From: Lottia gigantea
Lineage: Eukaryota; Mollusca; Gastropoda; Lottiidae
Length of the DNA: 64,000 nt
NCBI RefSeq assembly: GCF_000327385.1
Contig: NW_008710566.1
Location: 116,998 to 180,997 of the forward strand
Direction of reading: 5' to 3'
The position numbers and the translations under genes are program-made. The notes under the pieces are model-generated. The model ran no database searches and was not told the DNA's origin. It saw only the letters and a program-made list of their open reading frames with translations. This document shows, piece after piece, positions 11,501 to 22,787 of this stretch (positions are counted from its first letter, which is position 1; every line of letters begins with the position of its first letter).

Positions 11501-12339
11501 GAAGATCACCCTCACCATATCGTCGACGTTCCCGTTCTAGATCCAGATCCTATTCTCCTCGTAAGTTTTAGACATTTTATTCTGTATCTTTCATTCTTTT
11601 CATTCAAACTGGTTAGAGGAGCAGACATGGAAAATGTGCATAGTTGTACATTCAACTTGGTTACTCAGTCAGGGTATCTAGTTTCAGTTGTTTGGATCTA
11701 ACTAATGGTTTTTCCCCTATCAGTGATGCCTGCTGCTAACATTGAAAGAAAGCCTTGTGTCCATAGAACAATAAACCTATGCTAAAAGCTGAGCATTTCA
11801 AGGATATCCCATCATAAATTTAAAATTGATTAAGATGGCCTGTTTTTAAGTCCAGCCAGGTCAGATGTTTTGGTGATGATCGGTATAAAGTATAAAGAAT
11901 GTATACCTTTAGTGTCATTAGGTATGTTTTGCTCTTCAGACGGAAAAATACCTTCTGCTGTTACGTCAAGTAGTAAATTAACGATTAAACAATCTAATTA
12001 ATACACAACTTTAAAATAGTTTGTTTCATTTATTTCTGTGGGCCATTTCGCTCATAGATCAGATGATATTTTCTACCAAGGATTAAAATATTGAGCACTA
12101 ACTGTACTGTGAACGAATGGTTTAAAATTAGGAGTTAGTATGTTTAACAGCGGGCTTGATTAAATTTTGAGACAATTCTCTTCTTAAGATCACATATGAT
12201 TTAAAGAATGAGTGAATATACCCACAGATATTCAATGAAACGAAATATTTCAAACTGTATGTTAATGAGATTGAAATGAGTTCAATGTTTATCAATATTT
12301 TGTTTGTTTTATTTTTTCTGTTATTTAGGTCGTTACTGA
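8577..12339 (+). CDS. tra2: Transformer-2 (RS-RRM-RS) splicing regulator
   Basis: Nuclear splicing activator that binds GAA-rich exonic enhancers and recruits the spliceosome through RS domains. Exons: 8577-8591, 8986-9119, 9500-9574, 10369-10486, 10667-10855, 11095-11219, 11460-11560, 12329-12339; all GT-AG and in frame, 255 residues, typical of Tra2. Order: RS1 domain (~5-114, [12 protein letters not shown]-type repeats), RRM (~118-198) with RNP2 LGIFGL and RNP1 RGFAFIYF, the Tra2-specific linker [15 protein letters not shown] (~205), RS2 domain (~219-255). The first coding exon is only 15 nt and the last codes RRY then stop. The RRM plus linker make the family assignment firm; vertebrate alpha/beta orthology cannot be set. 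Introns hold a MITE, SINE pieces and a MITE arm abutting the exon 11095 acceptor. Other splice forms could not be judged. Confidence 0.95.
9721..10023. mobile_element. MITE family 3, copy 1 (Tra2 intron)
   Basis: Terminal inverted repeats aagatgggttcccttatttt at the left and aaaataaggaaacccatctt at the right; about 300 bp, no coding capacity. A second copy in opposite orientation lies at 45947-46302 inside a La intron. Confidence 0.85.
10040..10327 (+). mobile_element. SINE copy, 5'-truncated, with internal duplication
   Basis: Body of the SINE family: gtgatgcaggtaagagggac, tgacatggaaaaagcg, ggaaatcaaaaaggagcagg, ttgctgtcctggcaaaattt, ending aaaagtaggacgtaaaacac and attcatttcatttc. The block from atggcaccctgcatggcgtt to aaggtgcaga is duplicated in tandem. 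It is in sense to Tra2; the tail ends about 43 bp upstream of the acceptor for exon 10369-10486. Confidence 0.85.
10965..11090. mobile_element. MITE family 1, right arm only
   Basis: Carries the right-arm blocks gtgacatcatcaaacact, tggaattgcaagaaccacac and gctatcagtgtccctgatac, then breaks off. It ends about four bases before the Tra2 acceptor at 11093-11094, so the branch-site region of that intron lies in or beside transposon sequence. Confidence 0.8.
11265..11400 (+). mobile_element. SINE body fragment in Tra2 intron
   Basis: Contains gtgatattgaaaaagcgtct, gccccatgtgctgcagactg and the cagttggaaatcgaaaaaga block of the SINE family. It is in the sense orientation and precedes the acceptor at 11459 by about 60 bp. 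A weaker fragment follows in the next intron near 11610-11770. Confidence 0.65.
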
Positions 12340-12690
12340 GAGTTCAATCATCCAGTTGTCTTGACTTGACTATATATTATAATCTATAGTTCATATCTCA
12401 CAGTTCCTGTTCATATTTCTCTCTCATTTCATTTAGTGCTCACACTTAACTTTGTTACTGTCTGGACAATTGTAGCTTGTATATGCGATAAATTGATTAT
12501 CCAGTGACTTGTTGAGCATTTCCTCATTTATCATCTTGGCCACAGTTTTTTTAACCATTCTCTGGTAGAATTTTCCACATTGCGTAAAAATCATCTGCAT
12601 ATTTTGATTTTAAAGGAAGTTTGATTCAATCTGGCAATTTCCAAATTTCTTATGACAGTTATTAAAGAAAATATATAATATCAATTGGCA
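12340..12690 (+). other. Tra2 3' UTR with poly(A) signal
   Basis: AT-rich sequence after the stop at 12337-12339. The first good hexamer is ATTAAA at 12661-12666, just ahead of the MITE fragment beginning near 12698, so cleavage near 12685 is likely. The extent is inferred. Confidence 0.5.
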
Positions 12691-12697
12691 CTGTTCC

Positions 12698-12800
12698 AAT
12701 TTTCTATCACACAGCTGTGGTTCCTGCAATTCCACACAAAAGGAGTGTTTGAGTGAAATATGCTTAATCATATAAGACATATGCTATTAGTGATGTCAAA
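12698..12800. mobile_element. MITE family 1, degraded fragment
   Basis: Retains tgtggttcctgcaattccac and the hinge region tattagtgatgtcaaac; the outer ends are lost. Confidence 0.65.
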
Positions 12801-13151
12801 CAAAAAGTTGCTTTGATATCAAACAAAAACTGTGGCCATTCATTGTCGTTTTATTGAACAAATTTTTCTAGAATTATTTTGTGAAATAATATTGATGATG
12901 TAAAAAATAGAATTTAATGATAAGCTTGTAACCAGCAAGAGACTGTTTTATCATTCTTTTAATGTTTTTGTACATTTTCAAAATTTTGTTGGAATTCACC
13001 ATTGTTATTGTACACTTATGGACATAAGTTCTACCTTTTTCATTTTCCCTGAAAACCAAATATTAATTTGATCTTGTTAAACTTTGGACTAGGTGTGTTA
13101 AGAATGAACAAAAAAATGTTGCCTTAAATGTATTGCCTTTCAAAAGCATCA

Positions 13152-13480
13152 ATTAAAAGGGATTGTGAAGAGGTTATCTTATTTTTTTATGTGTATCTTG
13201 GACACTGTTTGCATCCATTCACACCATACCGATTTTCAGTCAGACTTCCAATTGCAAATTCCACTAAAACTAAGTGTTTGATGATGTCACTAATCGCAAA
13301 ATATGCTTGTATTTGCATAAGGCCTTTGCAATTGGTGACATCGTCAAACATTTAGTTTTAGTGGAATGGCTGGAATCACAGATGTCTGATTGATATATTG
13401 GAATGGTAAAATGGATGCTATGGGTGTCCCTGATGCACCTAATTTTTATTCAGAAAAACCTGTTAACAATTTCTTTAAAT
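13152..13480. mobile_element. MITE family 1, diverged full-length copy
   Basis: From ttaaaagggattgtgaagag to aaacctgttaacaatttctt. Both arms are present, with more mismatches than the copies at 1436 and 20012, so it is an older insertion. Confidence 0.8.
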
Positions 13481-14556
13481 GGATATAGTTCTCTAAATAT
13501 TGACTGTAGCAACTTATAGACCTAAATATCTGCCATCAGTATTACTTTTCAGAATGGAAATGATGTTTGGTTTGTCTACAATATAGTTTAAAATAAGCTT
13601 AAATTTCAAATCCATCAAGTGATACAAGATAGTTATTTTCTAAACACACCTTTTCCATTGTAATAGTCTGAATTGTTTATTTTAGACTCTTATAAGAGAA
13701 AATAAAAAGTTGGAAATGAATTTAATTTTTTTTTTAATTATTAATTTTAAAGGCATCAAGAAAGAAAAATGAAGCTTTTTGGTTCATGAAAATGAAGACT
13801 AAGAAAACCTTTCAGGAAGATTCTTGGTTTCATGAAGAATAACCTTTGGTTGCGAAGATATTTGGACAATTTGGGTGGGAAACTTAAAAAAAACAAAACT
13901 GAAGCTTAATACACGAAAATTGAAGAAAAGAAAATTGAAAATCAAGAAAGAAAAGTAGAAGAGCCTTTGCTTTGCTTGAAAACGGAAGAATGAAAACGAA
14001 GAAAATCAAATCTTTGGTAATTCTTTGTCTTGGAATTTAACCTATATTCGCATTTTGATTTCCGTCAAGTTCTTAACCCATATTAGCCCTTTACCATTTA
14101 CATCTAATCTCCCCCTATTGGGTTCACCTCTTTCAACCTTGGGTCCACTTTCCCCCCCCCCCTTGATACAAGGACTGTGGGTGGTGAGGGAAGATGATGT
14201 TGTCTTTTCAGGATGTTGTTGTTTTAAAGTGATTTAAAATTTAGTTTTTGGTGAAATTTTAGGTGAGTTTGAATTCTAAGTCTTTGTATTGTGACCATGT
14301 GACAAAATTCAATTAAGTTTTTGTAAGTTACAGTGCCAGTGGAAAATTTGAAATTTGGCATTAACGCCAGACTGCCAGATAGCAAGGGCTATGGCATCAG
14401 AATTTTTCTTCCCTTGGGGTATTCAAACACACAGCCAATTAGACGCCAGTAAATTTTTCAGACTGATGTCAAATCAATTAAGATTTGTGGTACAAATATT
14501 GGAGTTCATATCTCAGATGTCAATTCCAAAAATTTCAGTGTTTGATGGTAACCTAA
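13481..14556. other. Intergenic, A-rich, no gene recognised
   Basis: Between Tra2 and the Kelch gene. Around 13750-14010 there is a purine-rich gaagaaaag-type stretch; 14152-14161 is a C run. The short open frames here (14025-14237, 14355-14564) have no recognisable domains. Confidence 0.5.
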
Positions 14557-14735
14557 AGGGATAGGTTCACCATTTTGGGGGGTCGATTTGGGTCTTGAAT
14601 AAATGTGAATAGTTGCAGACGCGCATGGATTTGAAGGCTCAAATTTCGACAGTGAGCTGTGGACACTATTACTGATTGGCTTAGCTAAAGGTTCAATTGG
14701 TCAAATGGATGGGGAAATTGTCCCTCTAAGAACTG
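14557..14735. mobile_element. MITE family 2, internally deleted copy
   Basis: Left end aaagggataggttcaccatt with gatttgggtcttgaataaat. It then jumps to gcgcatggatttgaaggctc and ends ggctTAGCTAAA...attgtccctctaag; the middle third of the element is missing. Confidence 0.7.
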
Positions 14736-14954
14736 AGTGACTTGAGTGGTGTCCTTCAATAATTTGTCTTTTTCGTTTTTAGTCAACGAGCAGTAAATGG
14801 TATGGTATTGACCACGGTCAAGAGTTTTCATCAGCTAATGGAGTGAATAGGTCTACATACATACAAGAGTATATTTTTTTTTTTCTTGCAAAATATTTTT
14901 TTTTTCAGTACAAAATAAACTTTAAAAACTATATGTGACTTGTTCTGTTGTTGA

Positions 14955-15033
14955 AGCTACAGTCAAGTCGGTCTTCATTAGCCCAATTAGGTGCACAAAA
15001 GTAGGATATAAAACTCCATTTATTTCATTTAGT
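14955..15033 (+). mobile_element. SINE 3' end fragment
   Basis: Contains gtcttcattagcccaattag followed by gtgcacaaaagtaggatata and aaactccatttatttcattt, the standard SINE 3' end, in intergenic DNA. Confidence 0.75.
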
Positions 15034-15466
15034 CTAGCAAAGTCATACACATCCATTTATGACTCAACAGAAACAAGAGCAGTCTAATTTGATTTAGGGG
15101 TAGAATAAGTAGTAATTAGCCAGACTTGACTTGTTTATCTTACTACTTATCTTACCTTAAAGTAAATTGAATTGCTTCTGTTGAATTCTACCTGGACAAT
15201 AATGTTGGGGTCCCTGTGTTTAATGGGCAGTAATTAACTTTTCCTGGAGGTTGGATATCCATAAATAGTAGGCTAATGTTATGACCTTGCCAAAATTTCC
15301 CTCATTCCACACAATTATTGTGGCTTGCTTTCAACCTTATGTAGTCAAACTGAAACTGAAAGATGAATGCATTCTCTCTCTGCCAAATCAAGGGCAGTAA
15401 CTGATATGTTAAACTTTCACCCATTCAACTCATTAGATACCAAACTGGCATTGTAGAGTGAAGATG

Positions 15467-15718
15467 TGTTAAAAGGAATGTGAAGAGGATTTCTAAATTT
15501 TGTATGTGTATCAAAGATGGATGTCTGTGGTTTCTGCAATTCCACTAAAAGTAAGTGTTTGATGACGTCACTAATCGCGAAGGGTCTTAAATGATAAAGC
15601 ATATTTAGCGAATAGTGACATCATCAAACAGTTAGTTTTAGTGGCATTGCAGGAACCACAGACGTCTGATTGAAAATTGGAATGATGCAAATTGATGCTA
15701 TCAGAGTCCCAAATAAAT
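15467..15718. mobile_element. MITE family 1 copy with intact TGACGTCA
   Basis: Both arms are recognisable, starting gttaaaaggaatgtgaagag. The hinge contains an intact TGACGTCA at 15563-15570. The distal end is lost. Confidence 0.8.
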
Positions 15719-15960
15719 ACTTTCAACAGATGGCTGAATAGTTTCCAAGATTGTACAGCAATGATGGTCCAAATAATTTTAAAAAAAAACCCTTCTTGTT
15801 ACATGAAAAAAATTAAATTTTCTTTTAAAATGGAATAATGTTATAAAGCTAAAAGCAAATTTAGCACATTTAAAGAATACATATATATATATATAAATAA
15901 ATAGATTCAGATCTACAATACTCTTAATTAAGGCTCCAGCCTTTTTGAAATAGCACACAA

Positions 15961-16352
15961 ATTGACTAATCAGATGGCTTAAACACTGAAGTTACCTTAA
16001 GATCGGGAAATGCAGTAATTTAATTGGAAAATAACCTGAACACATCAATATTAGAGATTGACCAATCAGATGAGAGGAAGACAAGTTATCTTAAGGTTAA
16101 CAAATGCAGTAATCTGATTTGTTAATCCTAAATATATAATCAATTTTAGAGATTGGCCAATCAGATGTCAGGAAGACTGAAGTTATCTTAAAATCCAGAA
16201 ATGCAGTAATCTGATTTGTTAATCCTAAATATAAAAACAATTTTCTAGATTGACCAATCAGATGGCAAGAACACAGAAATTATCTTAAGATTAGGAAATG
16301 CAGTAATCTGATTTGTTAATATAAAATCAATTTTCGAGATTGACCAATCAGA
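15961..16352. repeat. About 93-bp tandem repeat, 4-5 copies, with CCAATCA boxes
   Basis: Units start gattgaccaatcagatgg at about 15963, 16056, 16150, 16247 and 16336. They share ttatcttaag and aaatgcagtaatctgatttg. Divergence between units suggests moderate age. Confidence 0.8.
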
Positions 16353-17030
16353 TGGAGCCAGTTTCAGTAATTATGGTCCCAGATCCAAGCTTATATGATA
16401 AAAATATGAAAGTATTTTAAAGATATTTATGCACATGCAGAAGAAGAGTCCATTATTTCCGGATAGATTAGCTGAACCCTGCTTCAAGGTTACAGCTCAA
16501 TGGGTTGTGACCAGTGGAAGCATCAGACCTGAAACCAAAAAACAGCAACGCTGTGAAGGCGTCTTGTGACACTGGTCGTATGTTTATATTTAATTTTAGA
16601 CAACCCAGGTATCAGATTTTAATCTGAAACATGACACAGATAGCTACCATCAAGCTATACTCTACCAGCTGGTGTGCATAAATAGCTTCAAAGGACTTAC
16701 ATGGAATGTCACCAAAAAAACAAGATAAAAAAATTTCTTAAAACCTCTAGGCAAGATATTTCCCTTCCAAAATATAGCGAAAAGTAAAAATAAAAACTGG
16801 ACAATTATGGCTCAAATCAATGCAATATTGTTTAGTGATTATGACTCAAAGTCAAGTATGAATTATCACCCTGGAATGTTCTGTGATGTAAATGCTTTTA
16901 TGCAATTCATGAAATCCTTTTCCTATCTCCTTCAAGGAAGAGCACCCATCAACAACCAATCAATAATAAGCATAATCTTATCCATCTATTACATACTAAG
17001 TTCTCATACCATGACGGCAATAACCCCTAG
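16353..17030. other. 3' flank of the Kelch gene
   Basis: No gene recognised. The open frame at 16807-17070 (+) has no family features and overlaps a palindromic repeat. No clear minus-strand poly(A) signal for the Kelch gene was found. Confidence 0.4.
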
Positions 17031-17156
17031 CAGCGATTTGATTGGATCGTACGCAGCAAATCAGATTTGACAGAAAGGCTTTCAATTTTATGGCTTTATG
17101 TTCACAAAATTTCTGATTGGCTGCATTTGCTATTGTACAATCCAATCAAATCGCTT
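17031..17156. mobile_element. Short palindromic MITE-like element (about 126 bp)
   Basis: The left end agcgatttgattggatcgta is mirrored by tgtacaatccaatcaaatcgct on the right, with inner arms gcagcaaatcag and ctgattggctgcatttgc. It is a near-perfect hairpin with no coding capacity. Confidence 0.7.
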
Positions 17157-17294
17157 CATTTACTAAACTCCACGCTACAAGAAAGGTGACTATTGTAGTC
17201 AAGGTATAAGTATGAATTTCGTGACATCATGAAGATGAATCATATCCAGTCACGTCTGAAGCTATGAAAATGCCTGACACAACATGACACTGCA

Positions 17295-19094
17295 TTAAGC
17301 TTCTAAGCAAGCTGCTGGAAAAGCCACACGGAATAAAGCTAATTTGAAATATATTCCTCCTAGTGATTGGATCACTTCAAATTCGTCTCTCTCCGTGTCG
17401 TACGTGTTTAATTTCATAATCATCTTATTTTCAACTTGTATCAGACTCAGAAAATAGATAAACTTTTCGTGTATAGTAACAAAAGATGACAGCGATCCAA
17501 AACTAGCTGGCGTGGGAGTTAATTCTGTCCATTGATTCACCTCAACATCATACACTTCATTTAGTAAAGAGTCTGTAAAGCCTCCTCGACTACCACATTT
17601 CCCACCAATCACAAACAACTTGTTGCCAACGGTAACCATACAATGCCCTTGTCTTGGATACAACATCTCTTTGAAAGGCTCCCATCCGACTTCTCCGATT
17701 TTCAATTTATAAGCAGACATTAGAGGTACAGGATCACTTGGGTCTGCACTTATTCCACCAGTTACATATAAATGATTCTCATGGTATGTCATAGCTTGAG
17801 AAAAACTGGCTTGGACTAGATCTGGAAGTGATGACCATATATTTGTAGCTGGGTCGTATGATTCCACAGTTTGAAGAATCACCTCTGTCTCATCGCCGTC
17901 TTCAAACAGATGATTGACGCCACCGCAAACATAAAGACGAGATCCAGAACTACACATAGCTCCTGATGTCCGAGAACAGTTCATCGATGCTAGCTCAGTC
18001 CAGGATCGTGTTTTGACATCTAATCGAAACATTCTTTTGGTGCTGCAATAATCAATCCCATATCCTCCAACAGCGAACATGTAATTGCCAATTTGAGCAG
18101 AACTAGCATATTCAAAATCAATGTCCAACCCTACCTCACCAAGTTGTTCATAACATACCTTCTTCTCCGTGAGATCATAATGACATAATTCATTCCGTTC
18201 TTCATAGAAAGTCATGGCCGTAATTACATCCCTGGATCCCCGAGCCATGAAGCGTTCTTCATTACGCAGACACTGTGATGGAATGTCATTTAAATAATGC
18301 TTGGCTTCTTCAACTGCGTCTTGAATTTCAGGCCATTTCAATAACGCGTCTGGCATCATGTCTACTCCTTCCGGTTCCATCAGTGGGAATCGAATTAATC
18401 TTAGTAATGGCAAGAGATAAGCTTCACGCTTTTCCAGATCGGCTTTCACCCACTTGTGGCAAATGTACAGAAGATAATCCTCAGTGGTGTCGATATAGAC
18501 ATCTTCTTTCAGAAATGAAGACAGCAATTCCAAAGACAGATTTTCAAAAAAGGTTGGAGTTTTGGCAAGCTCTGGCAAATTGTTTCCAAGGAAACGGAAA
18601 ATATCCCATCTTAGATCACCGAGAAAGTATTTATCCGATAAAGTCAAGACTTCAGTGTAATTATCCAATCCTAAATGATGTACTAAAAATTTACAACAGA
18701 CTTCAACCAACCATTCAACTTGAAAAAATCGTGCCGCTTCCAAAATGTCTTCTATATTAGTGGGCTCAATGGTGACGAATCCATGATAGAAATAATCTAA
18801 GATGACTGAAATTCCGGCAGGACTGATTCCTTTCAACTCAATCACGTCTTGTTCCTTTTCCTTCATATTATGACTAAACATGGCTGAGAAATAGTCGCTG
18901 GCCGCAGACAAAACCTCTCGATGTGCTTTAAAATTAGCATTCCCACATTTCAACTTGATGTCACATTTATAATCATACATAATGGCCGACACCTTCACAA
19001 ATTTAGCGTTGATGTACTTGATTTTATTTCTAGAGATGATGATAGTGTCCTTGACCTCATCGACCTGAGCTGTTGTACTGCCCGACGACGCCAT
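17295..19094 (-). CDS. BTB-BACK-Kelch protein (kelch-like family)
   Basis: Kelch-like proteins are usually substrate adaptors for Cullin-3 ubiquitin ligases: BTB binds CUL3, the Kelch propeller binds substrate. The 599-residue product sits in one coding exon. The start chosen is the ATG at 19094, because an acceptor (tttttag) lies only four bases upstream at 19099-19100; the open frame above it is intron. Order: BTB ~36-145 (KCDIKLKCG, FKAHREVLSAASDYFSAMF), BACK ~150-255 (YFLGDLRWDIFRFL, LLLYICHKW-like helices), Kelch repeats ~305-590 with double-glycine strands (FAVGGYG, YVCGGVN, YVTGGIS, FVIGGKCGSRGG) followed by conserved W (SWTEL, IWSSL, QWTEL). The C-terminal blades are less regular. A 5' UTR exon must lie above 19100. 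The family is certain; I cannot assign a KLHL number. Confidence 0.93.
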   Translation of the reverse strand: MASSGSTTAQVDEVKDTIIISRNKIKYINAKFVKVSAIMYDYKCDIKLKCGNANFKAHREVLSAASDYFSAMFSHNMKEKEQDVIELKGISPAGISVILDYFYHGFVTIEPTNIEDILEAARFFQVEWLVEVCCKFLVHHLGLDNYTEVLTLSDKYFLGDLRWDIFRFLGNNLPELAKTPTFFENLSLELLSSFLKEDVYIDTTEDYLLYICHKWVKADLEKREAYLLPLLRLIRFPLMEPEGVDMMPDALLKWPEIQDAVEEAKHYLNDIPSQCLRNEERFMARGSRDVITAMTFYEERNELCHYDLTEKKVCYEQLGEVGLDIDFEYASSAQIGNYMFAVGGYGIDYCSTKRMFRLDVKTRSWTELASMNCSRTSGAMCSSGSRLYVCGGVNHLFEDGDETEVILQTVESYDPATNIWSSLPDLVQASFSQAMTYHENHLYVTGGISADPSDPVPLMSAYKLKIGEVGWEPFKEMLYPRQGHCMVTVGNKLFVIGGKCGSRGGFTDSLLNEVYDVEVNQWTELTPTPASFGSLSSFVTIHEKFIYFLSLIQVENKMIMKLNTYDTERDEFEVIQSLGGIYFKLALFRVAFPAACLEA

Positions 19095-19164
19095 ATTTCT
19101 AAAAAGAGAAAACAAAAGTAGAGAATTAGTACACTGCAAATATTATTCTCTGTGTGCTCTATTT

Positions 19165-19452
19165 TAGGGCATTGATTTTAGTCTTGAATATATGTAAATA
19201 GTCTTCAGAAGCACTAGAAATGTACGAAAATCTCATGATTCCATCAAACATATCTTAAACTCGTAATTCCTTTTCCTATTTCTATAGATGTCTTTTCTAC
19301 ATGGCAGTGTCTCAAGAAAAGATGACTAATCCTGGACACAAATGGATTTGAAGGTGTGAACACAATAACTGACTGGCATAGCTAAAAAGAAATTCCTTTT
19401 TCTGAGACTAAGGTACAATTGAAAAAAAACCTGTGCATCTGTCCCTTTTAAG
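19165..19452. mobile_element. MITE family 2 copy
   Basis: From gggcattgattttagtcttg (left end eroded) through cttcagaagcactagaaatg, agatgactaatcctggacac, gactggcatagctaaaaaga to tgtgcatctgtccctttta. It lies in the presumed 5' intron of the Kelch gene. Confidence 0.8.
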
Positions 19453-20011
19453 TGGTTGTGTGCTTCATAATGTATTTTATATAAAGGGTCCCTTATAATG
19501 TATGTTTTTCTTTAAGCAATTTGGGAATCTTTAGTGAAATTTAATGCAAAACGTGCTATATAACACCTTTATAAATTTACAAACTGTTTGTATATATCAG
19601 TCTAGTCTAAACCTCAAAAATCACTGATCTGAAAATAATCATCTTTAATGGCAGATTTTTCACTTATATTGTCATTTAGAATTATAAAAGAAACTCAGTC
19701 TGAATAAAGAATGAGTCAAGTGTTTGTACTATTGACCTAGAAACTATAGTGTGGTTTGTATTATTGATCAACTTTCATAGAATATTTTAAATATTTCTTG
19801 TATTGCTAATAACAGTTTTGGGTTATTTCATATTTAATAGTTGGCCTACAGTATTTTTTGTGGGAGGGAGGGGGGGGGGGGATATTTTATTGAATTATTT
19901 AGGTCACATCCAAGTTACAGATATTCTTATTGCATATTTAACAGTTCGTTGTGAACTTATTATTGTTCATATTAGTGTCAGTCCACAATGTCAAGTCCCC
20001 ATAAAATTTAC

Positions 20012-20326
20012 CTTAAAGGGATTGTAGTGAGGTTTTTCTAAATTTTTTATGTGTATCAGGGACACTGATAGCATCAATTTACTCCCTTCCAATTTTCAAT
20101 CAGACGTCTGCGATTCCTGCAATTCCACTGAAACTAAGTGTTTGATGACGTCACTTATCGTGAAGTTCCCTTTGTGATGAAGCATGTTTTGCAATTAGTG
20201 AATTTTTGTGGAATTGCAGGAACCATAGACATCTGATTGAAAATTGTATGTTGCAAATTGATGCTATCAGTGTCCCTGATACACATTTCAAAATTTTAAG
20301 AAAACCTCTTTACAATCCCTTTAATA
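20012..20326. mobile_element. MITE family 1, well-preserved full-length copy
   Basis: From ttaaagggattgtagtgagg to acctctttacaatcccttta. It has an AGACGTCT palindrome (20102-20109) and an intact CRE-like TGACGTCA (20146-20153). Confidence 0.88.
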
Positions 20327-20457
20327 TATTATACAAAGCACTTATGATTGTAATATAATATATACCAGTAGTTAGAAATATCTAAACAGAGCCTAAAAAA
20401 ATCATATTGTCACATGATTCAAGTTCTGTTTTAATATTTCTATCACTATACAACTGA

Positions 20458-21197
20458 TGTATTGAGAACTATTTTAACAGTGGTATATCTATATCTCTCT
20501 ACAATTGATGTATTGAGAACTATTTTAACAGTGGTATTTCTATATCTCTCTACAATTGATGTATTGAGCACTATTTTAACAGTTGTATATCAATATCTCT
20601 CTACAATTGATGTATTGAGCACTATTTTAACAGTGGTATATCTATATCTCTCTACAATTGATGTATTGAGTACTATTTTAACAGTGGTATTTCTATATCT
20701 CTCTACAATTGATGCATTGAGCACTATTTTAACAGTGGTATATCTATATCTCTCTACAATTGATGTATTGAGCACTATTTTAACAGTGGTATATCTATAT
20801 CTCTCTACAATTGATGTATTGAGAACTATTTTAACAGTGGTATTTCTATATCTCTCTACAATTGATGTATTGAGCACTATTTTAACAGTGGTATTTCTGT
20901 ATCTCTCTACAATTGATGCATTGCGCCCTATTTTAACAGTGGTATATCTATATCTCTCTACAATTGATGCATTGAGAACTATTTTAACAGTGGTATTTCT
21001 ATATCACTCTACAACTGATGTATTGAGCACTATTTTAACAGTGGTATTTCTATATCTCTCTACAACTGATGTATTGAGCACTATTTCAACAGTGGTATTT
21101 TTATATAGCTCTACAATTGATGTATTGAGCACTATTTTAACAGTGGTATTTTTATATAGCTCTACAATTGATGTATTGAGAGCACTATTTTAACAGT
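20458..21197. repeat. 51-bp tandem repeat, about 14 copies
   Basis: The unit contains ctctctacaattgatgtatt and gagcactattttaacagtgg. The period is exactly 51 bp, a multiple of three, so long frames stay open on both strands (243 codons on +, 95 on -). This is a by-product of period and composition and not evidence of a gene. Confidence 0.92.
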
Positions 21198-22787
21198 GAA
21201 AATTTTTGTTATTATAATTAATAGTTATGACTTATGATAGTCGATACTAAATGATTCAATCCACTAATTTAAGTCACCATGAAATAAGCTTACGCAAAGA
21301 ACTTTGGAAATATATAAATCCCAAAATTTTTCCCTTACAAATATCTTTAATGGTCTTATGTATAATCAAATTTGATCAATTGCTGAATTAAAGATAAAAT
21401 ATGTCATTTGTGTTACCTTGTCTCAATATTATCTTCCTTTGTTGAAGGAGGTGGGTTTTCCCCTTCCATTTTACAGTCAAATCCTTCACAAATAATGAAA
21501 TCCAGAAATGAGTCAATTAGAAGCACATTGAAAATTCCAATCAATCCTCAAATTAGACAATTTCCAAGCTACCGGTATGTCTGAGCCAAATCTATATCTA
21601 ATTTCCAATGAAAACTAATAATATTAAAGAAACAAATCTACACTTTACAATGCACATTGCCAACCAGGGTAACAGGTGTAGGAATGTTAAATCGAGATAT
21701 CAAATGATTTAAACTGGCTCAACAGTAAAAGGTCACCCTTCCTTCATCATGTTCATTTTACCAAACCTGTTTTAATAGCTGAACTTTAAAGACTAACTGA
21801 CTAACGCATTTTTGTCTGGTGTCATTAAACTAATAGACCTCTTGTAAATTTCAGGGTTGTTGATCTGGTTGTGCTTGCCAGTCATGTCTGGCTGAAGTTT
21901 AAAAAGCAACTAATCTCCATTGACAAACTAATTGGACTTGGGAGTTGAAGCATGGCTGTTGATTTAGTTTTTGCCATCATGTCTGGCTGAACTTTAAGAT
22001 GTTTTAGGGTTCTGGAACCTACAGATAGTAAGCAGAATTGATGATCTACTTTCTAGTGTAGGCCTACACTGACAGTGTTATGAGCCTACATCTTCTGATT
22101 CCCAATGATCAAGGAGTTTTTAGTCTATGAATGTGATTTGACAAAAGTGATAAGATCCTTTAAGTTAAGGAGCTAGAAGAAGTCATAGTGGGTGTGTGGC
22201 CTAAATATTAAACCAACAAGATAGCAGGTTTCTATGAGTCCATATCTCAATTTTGAAACTTCGTGGGAGTTTTTAAGGAGTGGCACTTAAACTGTCAATT
22301 AATAAACTGACCTTATTTCTATATCCGTTTTTTTTATTTTTTGAAATAATAAAATCCCTGCAAAGTGTTGAGCTTAATTAAGGTCTTAATAAGCATTCCT
22401 AATCTCTAAGTAAGTCAGCTTTTGACTGCTGTAGACTAAAACAATTCAAGCTTAAATTATTAAATTATTCTTTTTAGATTGACCTAATTCAGAGTTTAAA
22501 TTCAAATCAAAACTTTTTTCTTTCAAAAATAATTGATGTAGTGGGAAGACATCAAAATAGGATTGGCTACATTCAAATTTATTCATAATGCTACACTCCA
22601 ATTCATTTACAATGATATAAGTGCCGGTAACAAAGATGCAATGGTTGTAGGCTTTATTGACCTTTACAATAAAGACTGAGGCCGAGGGTCCGCAGTGAAC
22701 GGAGAAAATCTTCAAGTGGTGAGGGTGGGGGGCTGACTGCGCCATAAACCGTTAGTTACAGGTGGTTGAACTTCAAAGAAGAAGCCG
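21198..22787. other. Unique sequence upstream of the Kelch gene
   Basis: No coding exon recognised. A Kelch 5' UTR exon and promoter could lie here or up to about 23000. The open frame 22452-22745 (-) shows no domain. Confidence 0.4.

Noticed and set aside
16807-17070. 87-codon plus-strand open frame
   Set aside because: Its end runs into a palindromic MITE-like element and it lacks family features.
18275-18760. 161-codon plus-strand open frame
   Set aside because: Antisense shadow of the Kelch coding exon.
19095-19139. Extending the Kelch protein upstream to 19139
   Set aside because: A splice acceptor (tttttag) lies between; the upstream frame is intronic and not conserved in the family.
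20462-21193. 243-codon open frame as a gene
   Set aside because: It is wholly a 51-bp tandem array; the frame stays open because the period is a multiple of three, and the opposite strand is open too.
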